Below the pieces are notes generated by a model. The model searched no databases and was not told the DNA's origin. It worked only from the letters and a program-made list of their open reading frames with translations. Shown piece by piece: positions 40,902 to 50,170 of a DNA stretch of 64,000 nucleotides. Origin of the DNA: Acinetobacter sp. ASP199 (GTDB lineage Bacteria > Pseudomonadota > Gammaproteobacteria > Pseudomonadales > Moraxellaceae); NCBI RefSeq assembly GCF_022700675.1, contig NZ_CP062182.1, positions 682,001-746,000 of the forward strand, given 5' to 3'. Position 1 is the first letter of the stretch, and the number at the start of each line of letters is the position of its first letter. The position numbers and the translations under genes are program-made.

Positions 40902-40936
40902 AAAAAAATGCCTTCCTTGAATCAAGAAAGGCATTC
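40902..40936 (-). terminator. Terminator of hemB
   Basis: On the minus strand AATGCCTTTCTTGA-TTCAAGGAAGGCATT forms a stem with one mismatch, followed by seven T. It lies right after the hemB stop. Confidence 0.88.
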
Positions 40937-40940
40937 CAGA

Positions 40941-42032
<1,092 letters not shown>

Positions 42033-42061
42033 TTATTTAATCAAGGTTATTCGAGCAAACT

Positions 42062-42553
42062 ATGACGGTAGCAGAGAAAAGTTGGACAGGAAATATTGAT
42101 TTAGGCTCGAATAAGGATGTTCTATTCAACCAGTTGTGTGATGCTTTTAATGCTTCACCATTCTACCAATATTGCGGTATGCAAATGCGCGTTGTGGATG
42201 GACAGATTGAAGCATATGTAGAAATGCAGAAGGATCTGATTGGCAATGTGGCATTCCAGATTTTACATGGTGGTGTGGCTGCCACCATTCTGGATAGTAT
42301 TGGTGGAATTACCGCAATGGGTGAGCTGTACAAAAAAGCCAGCCCTGAAGATATGCAAGAAACCAGCAAAAAAGTTTCACGTCTGGCGACTGTGGATATG
42401 CGTGTCGACTATCTGGCACCCGGGCGTGGCAAATACTTTACTGCACGTGCGGAAACCTTACGTCTGGGGCGTAAGGGATGCACGATGCGCATGACGCTGA
42501 TTAATGATGAGGCTAAACCGATTGCGACTGCGATTGCATCTTATGCTTACTAG
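42062..42553 (+). CDS. Hotdog-fold thioesterase family protein
   Basis: This 163-residue PaaI/YiiD-type thioesterase has the mark LHGGVAATILDSIGG, then RLATVDMRVDYLAPGRGKYF and a C-terminal RLGRKGCTMRMTLINDEAKPIA. Members cleave acyl-CoA thioesters. The substrate cannot be read from the sequence. It is divergent from hemB, with 107 bases between starts, and converges on glpK, sharing a terminator. Confidence 0.85.
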   Translation: MTVAEKSWTGNIDLGSNKDVLFNQLCDAFNASPFYQYCGMQMRVVDGQIEAYVEMQKDLIGNVAFQILHGGVAATILDSIGGITAMGELYKKASPEDMQETSKKVSRLATVDMRVDYLAPGRGKYFTARAETLRLGRKGCTMRMTLINDEAKPIATAIASYAY

Positions 42554-42567
42554 AAGCTGAGATAATT

Positions 42568-42600
42568 AAAAAAAACCGCTGAGGAATCAGCGGTTTTTTT
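42568..42600. terminator. Bidirectional terminator between the thioesterase gene and glpK
   Basis: AACCGCTGA-GGAA-TCAGCGGTT is a perfect stem with a GNRA-type loop, between A and T runs. Confidence 0.92.
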
Positions 42601-42605
42601 ATGGT

Positions 42606-44090
42606 TTATAGGTCTGATTTGGCCCGCTTCAGAGCATTTTGCCATTTGGCCAAGTGTGCTTCACGTTCATCATTTTGCATTTTCGGTTCAAAGGCCTGAT
42701 CCAGTTGCCAGGACTGGGAAATTTCATTCAGACTGGAAAAAACTCCGGACTTTAAACCGGCCATCGCTGCTGCCCCCCAAGCGGTGGATTCCAGCATTTT
42801 TGGACGTAGCACAGGGACATTCAGCAGATCAGCCTGGAACTGCATCAACATATCATTTGAACTTGCGCCACCATCGACACGGAGTTCTTTTAAAGGATGA
42901 GCAATATCAGATTGCATTGCAGTCAGAATATCGGATACTTGAAAGGCAATAGATTCTAAAGCAGCACGTGCAATATGGGACTTATTGGTACCGCGTGACA
43001 TCCCACAAAGTAAAGCACGTGCTTCACTGTCCCAGTGCGGTGCACCGAGACCAGTAAAGGCAGGTACCAAAACTACGCCGTCTGTATCTGGAACTTTACA
43101 GGCCAGTTTTTCTACATCTGAACTTTTTTGGATAATCCCCAGACCATCCCGTAACCATTGCACCACCGCACCCGCCATAAAGATACTGCCTTCCAGTGCG
43201 TAGGTCGTGTGACCCTGTGCTTGCCAAGCAAGCGTGGAAAGCAGCTTGTTCTGACTCAGTTGAATATCATGACCAGTATTAAACAGCATAAAGCAGCCGG
43301 TTCCATAAGTGTTTTTTGCCATACCGGGTTCAAAACAGGATTGGCCAAACAGGGCAGATTGTTGGTCGCCCAAAATACCGGTAATAGGAATGGTAGCACC
43401 TAATAAACCAGGTGCCGTATCTGCAATATGGCAATCAGAGCTGATGATTCTTGGCAGGACTGCAGCTGGAATATTAAACAGATCCAGTAGGCCTTCATCC
43501 CAACTTTGAGTTTGCAGATTCATCAGCATGGTACGGGAAGCATTACTGGTTTCAATCACATGTTCAGCGCCTTGGGTCAGATTCCAGATCAGCCAGCTAT
43601 CGATCGTACCGAAAGCGACATGTCCCTGTTCTGCCAGCGCACGTAGTCCATCGACATTTTCTAATAACCAGACCAGCTTTCCGGCACTGAAATAGGGGTC
43701 AATGCGTAGACCGGTTGTTTGTTGTACCTGATCCATCAGGCTTTGCTGAATCAGCTGATTACACCATTCTGTCGCACGGCGGTCCTGCCAGATAATCGCC
43801 GGCGCAAGGGGCTTGCCATTACGGCGATCCCACACAACAGTCGTTTCACGCTGATTGGTGAGTCCAATCGCTTTAATGTCTTTTGCTAGAACTCCCGCAG
43901 AAGCGATCGCTTGCTGAACGACACCAATTTGGGTAGTCCAAATTTCTAAGGCATCTTGCTCGACCCAACCCGAACGAGGAGTTTGAATATGTGTTTCTTT
44001 TTGAGCTGTCGCTTGAACCTGTCCATGTTCATTAAAAATAATTGCACGACTAGACGTCGTTCCCTGATCAAGGGCCAATAAATAGCTCAT
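42606..44090 (-). CDS. glpK: Glycerol kinase
   Basis: This 494-residue FGGY-family kinase phosphorylates glycerol to glycerol-3-phosphate. It has the N-terminal ALDQGTTSSRAI, the WDRRNGKPLAPAIIWQDRR substrate segment, GDQQSALFGQ and the C-terminal LRVDGGASSNDMLMQFQADLL. The length is standard. No glpF or glpD is adjacent; the gene stands alone next to ssrA. A terminator shared with the thioesterase lies at its 3' end. Confidence 0.97.
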   Translation of the reverse strand: MSYLLALDQGTTSSRAIIFNEHGQVQATAQKETHIQTPRSGWVEQDALEIWTTQIGVVQQAIASAGVLAKDIKAIGLTNQRETTVVWDRRNGKPLAPAIIWQDRRATEWCNQLIQQSLMDQVQQTTGLRIDPYFSAGKLVWLLENVDGLRALAEQGHVAFGTIDSWLIWNLTQGAEHVIETSNASRTMLMNLQTQSWDEGLLDLFNIPAAVLPRIISSDCHIADTAPGLLGATIPITGILGDQQSALFGQSCFEPGMAKNTYGTGCFMLFNTGHDIQLSQNKLLSTLAWQAQGHTTYALEGSIFMAGAVVQWLRDGLGIIQKSSDVEKLACKVPDTDGVVLVPAFTGLGAPHWDSEARALLCGMSRGTNKSHIARAALESIAFQVSDILTAMQSDIAHPLKELRVDGGASSNDMLMQFQADLLNVPVLRPKMLESTAWGAAAMAGLKSGVFSSLNEISQSWQLDQAFEPKMQNDEREAHLAKWQNALKRAKSDL

Positions 44091-44201
44091 AATTTTTTTA
44101 AATACTGACTTGAATTTTTAAATATTAGCGCAATTATGTAATCAGGCGCATTCAAAAGTGTATTTGTGTAGAAAATGCATCGTATTTTTTACCAGTTATG
44201 C

Positions 44202-44207
44202 TATGAT
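44202..44207 (+). promoter_or_regulatory. Minus-10 box of ssrA
   Basis: TATGAT lies 14 bases upstream of the mature tmRNA start at 44221. It matches a sigma-70 -10 box well, but the -35 region is weak. The short distance agrees with a leader of a few bases removed by RNase P. Confidence 0.45.
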
Positions 44208-44220
44208 TGCTCTGTACTTT

Positions 44221-44581
44221 GGGGGTGTTCTTGGCTTCGACGCTGATGATGAAACTCATAGATGCATGCCGAGAGCGCATTTTCTCTCGTAAATAAAATT
44301 TGCATTTTAATAGTCGCAAACGACGAAACTTACGCTCTAGCTGCCTAAGGGCAGCTTGTCCGCATCCCTGAATACTTGTGGTTAGGGGTCCCGACTGAAG
44401 CGAACGCACACAAGTCCGTATGAAATCAAGCCTTGGGGTTTCGTACTAAATCTTAAAGGATCGCGATTTGTACCCTGTTCGTCGGGTCACAAAGAGCTAA
44501 ATCAATAGACGATATCTAAGCATGTAGTATTCTCGAGCGTAATGTTGGCGGACGCGGGTTCAACTCCCGCCACCTCCACCA
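44221..44581 (+). ncRNA. ssrA: Transfer-messenger RNA (tmRNA)
   Basis: tmRNA rescues stalled ribosomes and adds a degradation tag. GGGGGTG at the 5' end pairs with CACCTCC before the terminal ACCA to form the tRNA-like acceptor arm, and GGGTTCAACTCCC supplies the T arm. The internal frame at 44316-44345 encodes ANDETYALAA, followed by TAA at 44346-44348; the first alanine comes from the charged tRNA-like domain. The tag differs from Escherichia coli ANDENYALAA at one residue. The 3' end is the attachment target of the following island. Confidence 0.97.
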
Positions 44582-44588
44582 AAATTCC
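44556..44588. repeat. attL-like sequence at the ssrA 3' end
   Basis: The 33 bases from GGGTTCAAC in the T arm to the AAAATTCC just past the 3' end recur at 50171-50203 with 27 identities. The inner GCCACCT(C/T)CACCAAAATTC block is nearly perfect. A tyrosine integrase fragment starts 180 bases inside, so this is the expected left attachment site. Confidence 0.75.
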
Positions 44589-44612
44589 ATTCAGAGATGT
44601 TCGACTGAATAT

Positions 44613-44649
44613 AAAAAAGCCTTTAAACTCAATGTTTAAAGGCTTTTTT
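44613..44649 (+). terminator. Terminator of ssrA
   Basis: AAAAAAGCCTTTAAAC-TCAAT-GTTTAAAGGCTTTTTT is a long perfect stem with a T run. Confidence 0.93.
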
Positions 44650-44968
44650 ATTGGCTGTATTGTCCAATCCTGTCCTAAGCTGTGTGACCCAATTTTTGCC
44701 TTCCATGGGTAATTATTGGGAAAATTTACCCAATTATTTTTAGTGCTAAATAGGGTAAATACAGATGAAACTTACAGATACAGAATGTAGAAAAGCTCAA
44801 CCCAAAGAAAAGCGTTATCGCCTCTCTGATGAGAATGGCTTATCACTACTTGTCACACCTGCTGGCCAAAAATATTGGAATGTTCGTTATACCGTTCATG
44901 GTCAGCGTCAATCCGAATCTTTAGGTCCGTACTTTAAGGAAGTGGCTGAAGATTGGTTTGAGAACCAA

Positions 44969-44990
44969 CGACAAACCCGGTACGGTTCAA
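44969..44990. repeat. 22-base IS3-type terminal sequence (copy 1)
   Basis: CGACAAACCCGGTACGGTTCAA occurs here exactly as at 55632-55653. Read on the other strand, TTGAACCGTACCGGGTTTGTC resembles IS3-family inverted repeats, which begin TGAACC. It lies at the point where the integrase reading frame breaks off. No transposase is nearby. Confidence 0.55.
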
Positions 44991-45029
44991 TAAGCATAGA
45001 ACTAGAGTTACGCCAAAAAATTAACTTAT

Positions 45030-45047
45030 ATGTCATGCAAAGTTCAT
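45030..45047 (+). promoter_or_regulatory. Possible Pho box before the porin gene
   Basis: ATGTCAT-GCAA-AGTTCAT resembles the PhoB consensus CTGTCAT-N4-CTGTCAT, with 6 of 7 matches in the first half and 4 of 7 in the second. It lies 60 bases before the porin start. This is a weak match supported mainly by the gene content (phosphatases). Confidence 0.25.
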
Positions 45048-45106
45048 CAATCTGAAAGATAAGGTTCATATTTAGTATATATGGTATTTCAAAATTTCTA
45101 GTTCAA

Positions 45107-46384
45107 GTGAAAGGTTGTGTTTTGAATTGCAATATTATATTTATCAATGCTTTATGTTTATCAATTGGAATAATAGGAACTGCACATGCAAATTTTATAG
45201 AAGATAGTGAAGCTAAAATTAATTTTAAAAATTATTACTTTGATCAAGATCAATCACCTACCAATAAAGATTCTACTGTCTGGGGACAGGGGATTGAATT
45301 GATATATCAGTCTGGTTATACGGAAGGTAAAGTTGGACTAGGATTAGATGCGAGTGCTGCAATTGGTATACGCTTAGACGGTAGTAAAGATCAAGCTAAA
45401 AACTCATTGATGTTCCCATTAGAGGAAGATGGTGGTCCTACAAACTATTGGACGAGAGCATATCCAACTTTAAAAGCAAAATATAGTGATACTGAGTTAA
45501 AGGTTGGTGAATTACGCCCAAATCTTCCAATTTTGAGTCGAAGCTTTGCAAGATTACTTGAATCTTCTTATATGGGAGCTCAAATCAATTCAAAAGAAAT
45601 TAAAGGTCTCAATATAACGACTGGTTATATTACAGAGGCTATTCCTCGAACATCACGCGATAAATCTGAGCTATCCATTAAAGGTGCAACTGAGTCAAGT
45701 GATGGCTTTCTATATGCAGGTGCAGATTGGAAACCCATTAAAGATTTGACCCTACAGTACTATATAGGTGAGTTGGATGACTTTTATGTACAGCAATTTT
45801 TGGGTGCCAAGTATAAATTTAAGATCACTGAAAACCAAAGTCTTAATACAGATTTGAGACTATTTGATACTCAAGCAACCGGTGCCAATGAGCGGGGTGA
45901 AAAAGGCTACGGTGCTAAAGTGGATAACCAAACGGCAAGTATAGATTTTAAGTATAAAATTAAAAATCACCAAGTTCAGTTTGGTGCACAAAAAATTGGA
46001 GATAATGGTGATTTTTTACATATGAACCAGAGTGGATTAGGTAATGGTGCTGAAGGCACTTTTATTTATCTACCTACTAACCGATTGCTACAGAACTTTA
46101 CCAATGCGGGTGAAAAGTCGACTTGGTATGGCTACCGATATGATTTCACAGATCAATATCTTAAAGGTTTAAATGTTTCTTTTATAAAAGTAAAAGGCCG
46201 TGATTTCGGTAAATGTGGCTGTGCAACAGAATCGGAGATTGATTACACCCTACGCTATAAAGTCCCACAAGGTAAGCTGAAAAATTTAGGTTTTACCGCC
46301 CAATATGGAAAATTTAAGAAAAGTACTGGGACGGAACAAGAGCAAACGCGCATCTATTTAACCTACAGCCTTCCTTTATTTTAA
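45107..46384 (+). CDS. OprD-family outer-membrane porin
   Basis: A 425-residue beta-barrel porin of the OprD (OccD/OccK) family, mediating uptake of small organic or anionic solutes. A signal peptide (hydrophobic IIFINALCLSIGIIGTAHA) precedes NFIEDSEAKINFKNYYF. Family marks are VWGQGIELIYQSGYTEGKVGLGLDA, KVGELRPNLPILSRSFARLLESSYMGAQI and the C-terminal aromatic end (YLTYSLPLF). The start appears to be GTG 45107; the nearest upstream ATG runs into a stop. The phosphatase phoD-like gene follows after 25 bases, so the porin may import its products. Confidence 0.88.
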   Translation: MKGCVLNCNIIFINALCLSIGIIGTAHANFIEDSEAKINFKNYYFDQDQSPTNKDSTVWGQGIELIYQSGYTEGKVGLGLDASAAIGIRLDGSKDQAKNSLMFPLEEDGGPTNYWTRAYPTLKAKYSDTELKVGELRPNLPILSRSFARLLESSYMGAQINSKEIKGLNITTGYITEAIPRTSRDKSELSIKGATESSDGFLYAGADWKPIKDLTLQYYIGELDDFYVQQFLGAKYKFKITENQSLNTDLRLFDTQATGANERGEKGYGAKVDNQTASIDFKYKIKNHQVQFGAQKIGDNGDFLHMNQSGLGNGAEGTFIYLPTNRLLQNFTNAGEKSTWYGYRYDFTDQYLKGLNVSFIKVKGRDFGKCGCATESEIDYTLRYKVPQGKLKNLGFTAQYGKFKKSTGTEQEQTRIYLTYSLPLF

Positions 46385-46409
46385 TTACAAGTTTAATGTG
46401 AAATAAAAA

Positions 46410-48026
46410 ATGAATCAATTTAATACAGATCGTCGACAATTTTTATTAGGATTGGCGGGATTAACTTCACTTGCCCTCATATCCGGTTTAAGCCCAGTGA
46501 AAACTTGGGCTAATCCAAAATTTCCAATTAGTCCATTTCAATTAGGAGTAGCATCTGGTGATCCGTGGCCTGATGGTTTTGTGATTTGGACACGTATTGC
46601 ACCTTATCCACTTTCCGTTGATGGTGGAATGCCAAATAAAGCAGTTCAGGTCACATGGGAAATTGCACTTGATGCAAATTTTAAAAAAATTGTACAAACG
46701 GGTGAGACACAAGCACATCCTGACTTACATCATACTGTTCATGTGGAAGTCAAAAATTTAGCTCCACACACGCGTTATTATTACAGATTCTTGATGGGGG
46801 GATATGAAAGCCCGACAGGAACAGCGAAATCAACGGCAAGTGCCAATCAAATGCCTGAAAAAGTCCGTGCTGCTGTTGTGGGTTGCCAACATTATGAAAC
46901 AGGCTACTACACTGCCTATGACTATATGAGTAAGGAAGAAGATCTTGATATTGTCTTCCACTATGGAGATTATATTTATGAAGGTCCAGAAGGTAAAGGA
47001 GGCGGACGTGCTATAGGTAACTTACGTGTTTCTCTTCCTGCACGGAAGCACATTGGGCCTGAAATTCAAACTCTTTTTCAATATAGAACGAGATATGCAC
47101 AGTATCGTTCAGATCCGTACTTACAAGCTGCACATGCATCAGCTCCTTTTGCTGTGACTTTTGACGATCATGAGGTTGATAACAACTGGGCAGCAGATTT
47201 AGAAGAAAAAGGCGCTACAAAAGAAATTTTCTTATTACGTCGTGCTGCAGCATTCCAAGCATGGTATGAATATATGCCAGTCCGTTTAGCACAAAAACCA
47301 AATGGTCCAGATATCACAGCATATCGGACACTCGATTTTGGACAAATGTTGCGTATGAATATCTTAGATACTCGTCAATATCGTTCAGCGATCCTGTGTT
47401 CAAAAGTACAGTTAGAGCAAGGGTTGGATCAACAAGGATATTGCAGTACAGGAAATCATAAAAATGAACAGATGCTTGGAAAAACTCAAGAAGCATGGCT
47501 AGCAAAGCAAATGCGTCACGATAAACGTTGGAATGTACTTGCACAGCAAATTCAAGTGATGCCATGGGTACGTTATAACAAATCAGGTAAAGCCTATTTT
47601 GGAAAGGATACTTGGAATGGCTATCCTTACGCACGCGAACGTCTCATACAATCTATACGTGACAATGCTCCACATGGAAATACGGTGATTCTATCAGGCG
47701 ATTTACATCAATATTTTGTTGCTAATATTCCTAGTGATCCAAACAATTACCAGTCACCTTCAATCGCGACTGAGTTCTTAACCACTTCAATTACTTCAAC
47801 CGGTGATGGCCAACCGATACGTCCAGGTCAAGAAGATGTTCTAAAATTAAATCCGCATATCAAATTTATTAACGATCAGCGGGGTTATCAAACTTTAGAT
47901 TTCTTTAAAGATCATATGCGAACAGACTTGAATGTGCTCGATTTTGTTGAAAAGCCAGGAGGGAAACTTTCAGTTGCTGCTCGTTTTGAAGTGGAATATG
48001 GAAAGCCAATGGTGAAAAAAGTATAA
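46410..48026 (+). CDS. phoD: PhoD-family alkaline phosphatase/phosphodiesterase
   Basis: This 538-residue exported phosphoesterase has a Tat signal (RRQFLLGLAGLTSLALISG) and then the PhoD N-terminal domain. The metallophosphatase core carries GCQHYETGYYTAYDYM, HYGDYIYEGPEG, TFDDHEVDNNWAAD and ILSGDLHQYF, typical of Fe3+/Ca2+-dependent PhoD. It releases phosphate from phosphodiesters or monoesters in the periplasm. It shares an operon with the OprD-like porin and is followed by a terminator shared with a second phosphatase. Confidence 0.93.
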   Translation: MNQFNTDRRQFLLGLAGLTSLALISGLSPVKTWANPKFPISPFQLGVASGDPWPDGFVIWTRIAPYPLSVDGGMPNKAVQVTWEIALDANFKKIVQTGETQAHPDLHHTVHVEVKNLAPHTRYYYRFLMGGYESPTGTAKSTASANQMPEKVRAAVVGCQHYETGYYTAYDYMSKEEDLDIVFHYGDYIYEGPEGKGGGRAIGNLRVSLPARKHIGPEIQTLFQYRTRYAQYRSDPYLQAAHASAPFAVTFDDHEVDNNWAADLEEKGATKEIFLLRRAAAFQAWYEYMPVRLAQKPNGPDITAYRTLDFGQMLRMNILDTRQYRSAILCSKVQLEQGLDQQGYCSTGNHKNEQMLGKTQEAWLAKQMRHDKRWNVLAQQIQVMPWVRYNKSGKAYFGKDTWNGYPYARERLIQSIRDNAPHGNTVILSGDLHQYFVANIPSDPNNYQSPSIATEFLTTSITSTGDGQPIRPGQEDVLKLNPHIKFINDQRGYQTLDFFKDHMRTDLNVLDFVEKPGGKLSVAARFEVEYGKPMVKKV

Positions 48027-48032
48027 ATATAT

Positions 48033-48061
48033 AAAAATGCCTGCATTAAGCAGGCATTTTT
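48033..48061. terminator. Bidirectional terminator between phoD and the acid phosphatase gene
   Basis: AAAAATGCCTGC-ATTAA-GCAGGCATTTTT is a perfect stem usable from both sides. Confidence 0.93.
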
Positions 48062-48070
48062 CACTTTGAT

Positions 48071-48811
48071 TTATTTTAATATTTTATTTAATAAATGCTG
48101 TACCTCAATTTTGGCTTTAGCTATATCAGCTTGGAATGTTGGATCTGCTTGTAAGCGAGCAAACTGTGCTGCACCTGTAATGCGTCCTGCATCCACATCA
48201 CTTTGCCAATGCATATTGCATATGACACGACTTTGACCAAAATCAAAACCACGTTTAAAAATCTCATTCTGACGGTCAGGACGAATTTCTGCCAAAATTA
48301 GTGCATAAGTCCAGCCAATGGTAGTATGACCTGACGGATAGGAACCATTTTGGTTTAAGCTCGTTTCTTCATGAGGCGTGCATGTCTTGACACCAAAATG
48401 AGCAAATGGTCGTTTACGATTATAATGTTTCTTGGCATCTTGAGTGCTATAGCGGCTATCTCGTTTAACTTTCTTCAGTAAGTTAAATAAGATGGGTGTA
48501 TTTTTTTCACTGATCTCTAATCCAAACGCCTCTGAAAAGGGCACTCCAAGATGCTCATTAGACACATCTGCATCGATTGCAGCCTGTTTCCATTTCGCTT
48601 CACTTCGTTCAAGTTGCATCTGTTTGAATATGGATTGATCACGTATAAATCCAGCACTTGAAGGTGCAGGTGGTTCTGGCAATATTAATAAGCTATTCGG
48701 GGCTTGATGGGGTGTTAAGTATGAATCATCTGCTGCGTAAAGTGACGGGCTGAGGAGGGCGAATGTGAATAAGGGCATGCAAGATAATTTAAAGAATTTA
48801 TTTAATTTCAT
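48071..48811 (-). CDS. Secreted PAP2-type acid phosphatase
   Basis: This 246-residue class A non-specific acid phosphatase is like PhoN/PhoC. The signal peptide ends near SLYAADDSY. The three PAP2 motifs are KHYNRKRPF (K-x6-RP), GSYPSGHTTIGW (PSGH) and SRVICNMHWQSDVDAG (SR-x5-H-x3-D). It would release phosphate from many organic phosphates in the periplasm. It converges on phoD. Together with the porin and PhoD it forms a phosphorus-scavenging cargo of the island. Confidence 0.92.
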   Translation of the reverse strand: MKLNKFFKLSCMPLFTFALLSPSLYAADDSYLTPHQAPNSLLILPEPPAPSSAGFIRDQSIFKQMQLERSEAKWKQAAIDADVSNEHLGVPFSEAFGLEISEKNTPILFNLLKKVKRDSRYSTQDAKKHYNRKRPFAHFGVKTCTPHEETSLNQNGSYPSGHTTIGWTYALILAEIRPDRQNEIFKRGFDFGQSRVICNMHWQSDVDAGRITGAAQFARLQADPTFQADIAKAKIEVQHLLNKILK

Positions 48812-48862
48812 TGGTTTAAAGCTTCGCTAAAAGTAAGTGCGACAATAACATAATGGATAAAT

Positions 48863-48880
48863 TTGAATGAATAATGACAA
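48863..48880 (-). promoter_or_regulatory. Possible Pho box before the acid phosphatase gene
   Basis: On the minus strand TTGTCAT-TATT-CATTCAA matches the PhoB consensus with 6 of 7 and 4 of 7 in the two halves. A -10-like TATGTT follows 10 bases downstream, the usual Pho promoter spacing. It lies 52 bases before the start codon. Weak on its own; it repeats the pattern seen before the porin. Confidence 0.3.
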
Positions 48881-49031
48881 TTTAAAGAACTTTTGATGAA
48901 AATTGCATAGCAGTATTTTTGAATTTATCGAAAAATTTACCTACAGTCGAAAAGTATAGATAGATTGGGATATAGTTATGGTAGATATCAAAAGAAGTCC
49001 AATAAAAAGACCTAAAAAGAAGAAAACTTAT

Positions 49032-49160
49032 AGGGTGGTCTGTTGACATTTAGTGTGCAAAAAAAAATAGCGAGAGAGTAGAATTTAATCGCCAAACCAA
49101 ATCTACTCCTCGCTATGCCTCGTAGGATAGAAATATTTGTTCAAACCTAAGGTTTTAGTG
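49032..49160. mobile_element. Possible insertion-sequence end remnant
   Basis: The segment starts GGTGGTCTGTTGACATTTAGTG, holds an imperfect inverted repeat (AGCGAGAGAGTAGAATTT near 49071 with AAATCTACTCCTCGCT to 49116) and then ATGCCTCGTAGGATAGAAATATTTG, which reads MPRRIEIF before a stop. This looks like the 5' end and first codons of a transposase gene cut short. No matching second end was found. The 48812-49191 spacer otherwise holds no gene. Confidence 0.3.
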
Positions 49161-49191
49161 TTTTTTTTACAAGCTATGGTACAAGTAGATT

Positions 49192-49923
49192 TTAAATTCC
49201 TAATACAACCTGATAAGGTTTAAATCCCTCTAGTACAGCTTCGGAAACCAATTGAATAAAAGCTTTAGTTTTTCCATAAGCCATCCATTGATCTAGAGCT
49301 TCGTAGTAGGCTAAGCGATTTTCAACAGTGATAACGCATGGCGGGTAACCAGCTTTAAGTAATTCGAGATTCATCAATAGACGTGATGTACGTCCATTGC
49401 CGTCAATGAATGGATGGATACCTACAAAATCCGCATGTACTTTAGCAGCACATTCGATTGGATGAAGCTTATGTGCTTCTGTATTGTACCAATCGATTAG
49501 CTGAGCCATTTTGTCATTTAGCAGTGTGTAGTCTGGTGGAGTAGTTGTAGCACCTGAAATTAAAACATTTTGTTGACGATAGCGACCTGCATTCTCATCA
49601 TCAATATTTTTTAGAATGAGTTGGTGGATATTTCGAATCTGCCATTCAGAGAATGGTTCCTCTTTACGAATAATATCTTCAACATAGTAGATGGCATTTC
49701 TATGGTTGATAGCCTCGAAATGTTCTCGTAATGCTTTGCCACCAACAGTAATACCTTCTAGGACAACCTTTGTTTCAAGCAAGGTAAGTGTATTGCCTTC
49801 GATCGCATTCGAATGATATGTCCAACGGACAATAAGGTCTTCTTGTAGATTTTTTACAATTGTAGGGGAAAGAGGACGATGCTGATCTAACTTTGTCTTC
49901 AAATCGTCAATAGTTTCAAACAT
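49192..49923 (-). CDS. Fic-domain protein with N-terminal inhibitory motif
   Basis: A 243-residue Fic protein, an AMP-transferase family that modifies target proteins using ATP. The active-site motif is HPFIDGNGRTSRLL (His170), complete with the GNGR nucleotide-binding loop. The N-terminal helix carries SNAIEG (Ser38-Gly43), matching the inhibitory S-x3-E-G/N motif of class II Fic proteins, with Glu42 blocking the site, so no separate antitoxin is needed. It is the last island gene before the right attachment-like site. The target is unknown. Confidence 0.9.
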   Translation of the reverse strand: MFETIDDLKTKLDQHRPLSPTIVKNLQEDLIVRWTYHSNAIEGNTLTLLETKVVLEGITVGGKALREHFEAINHRNAIYYVEDIIRKEEPFSEWQIRNIHQLILKNIDDENAGRYRQQNVLISGATTTPPDYTLLNDKMAQLIDWYNTEAHKLHPIECAAKVHADFVGIHPFIDGNGRTSRLLMNLELLKAGYPPCVITVENRLAYYEALDQWMAYGKTKAFIQLVSEAVLEGFKPYQVVLGI

Positions 49924-50102
49924 GACCTTATCCCTGAGTATGTTGGAATGAATGATACATGAAAAAGAAATAGCAAAAAATGTAATGATATATCGTCACA
50001 TTTTATTTCTGTGAAATATGTAAAAATGCGTACACAAGTTCTAATCCTAAATATGGATTTGAGCAAAATTAGTTTTGGTATTCAATGCACTAAATCTAAT
50101 TT

Positions 50103-50124
50103 GGGTACAAAATGGGTACAGAAT
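50103..50124. repeat. Tandem GGGTACAPAAT repeat beside the right island end
   Basis: GGGTACAAAAT and GGGTACAGAAT lie in tandem, 47 bases left of the attR-like sequence. Similar short GGTA-type repeats are common arm-type integrase sites, and they support a mobile-element edge. The rest of 49924-50615 shows no gene. Confidence 0.4.
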
Positions 50125-50170
50125 TTTTTAAATAATAGAAAAGTTTATTAAAATTAGATGTTTAGATTTT

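Larger units (their letters stand above)
44765..45055 (+). pseudogene. Truncated tyrosine integrase (N-terminal remnant)
   Basis: The 96-residue frame starts like P4-type integrases of the DUF4102 family: MKLTDTECRKAQPKEKRYRL, then LSDENGLSLLVTPAGQKYWNVRYTVHGQRQSESLG. The segment that usually follows (about 40 residues with a conserved GYPEVSLAEAR-like block) is missing, and the text jumps to FKEVAEDWFENQRQ from the next domain. After that the frame enters an IS-end sequence (44969-44990) and ends in unrelated codons. The catalytic C-terminal domain with Arg, His and Tyr is absent, so the integrase cannot work. It sits beside ssrA, its expected target. Confidence 0.85.

Noticed and set aside
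44690..44764. Inverted pattern TTGGG...CCCAA and GGGTAAAT before the integrase remnant
   Set aside because: It could be an integrase arm site, but the repeat is short and there is no second copy; not strong enough to list.
48978..49046. 22-codon basic small ORF (MVDIKRSPIKRPKKKK start)
   Set aside because: It has no good ribosome binding site and ends inside the IS-like debris; a chance Lys-rich frame in AT-rich DNA is more likely.
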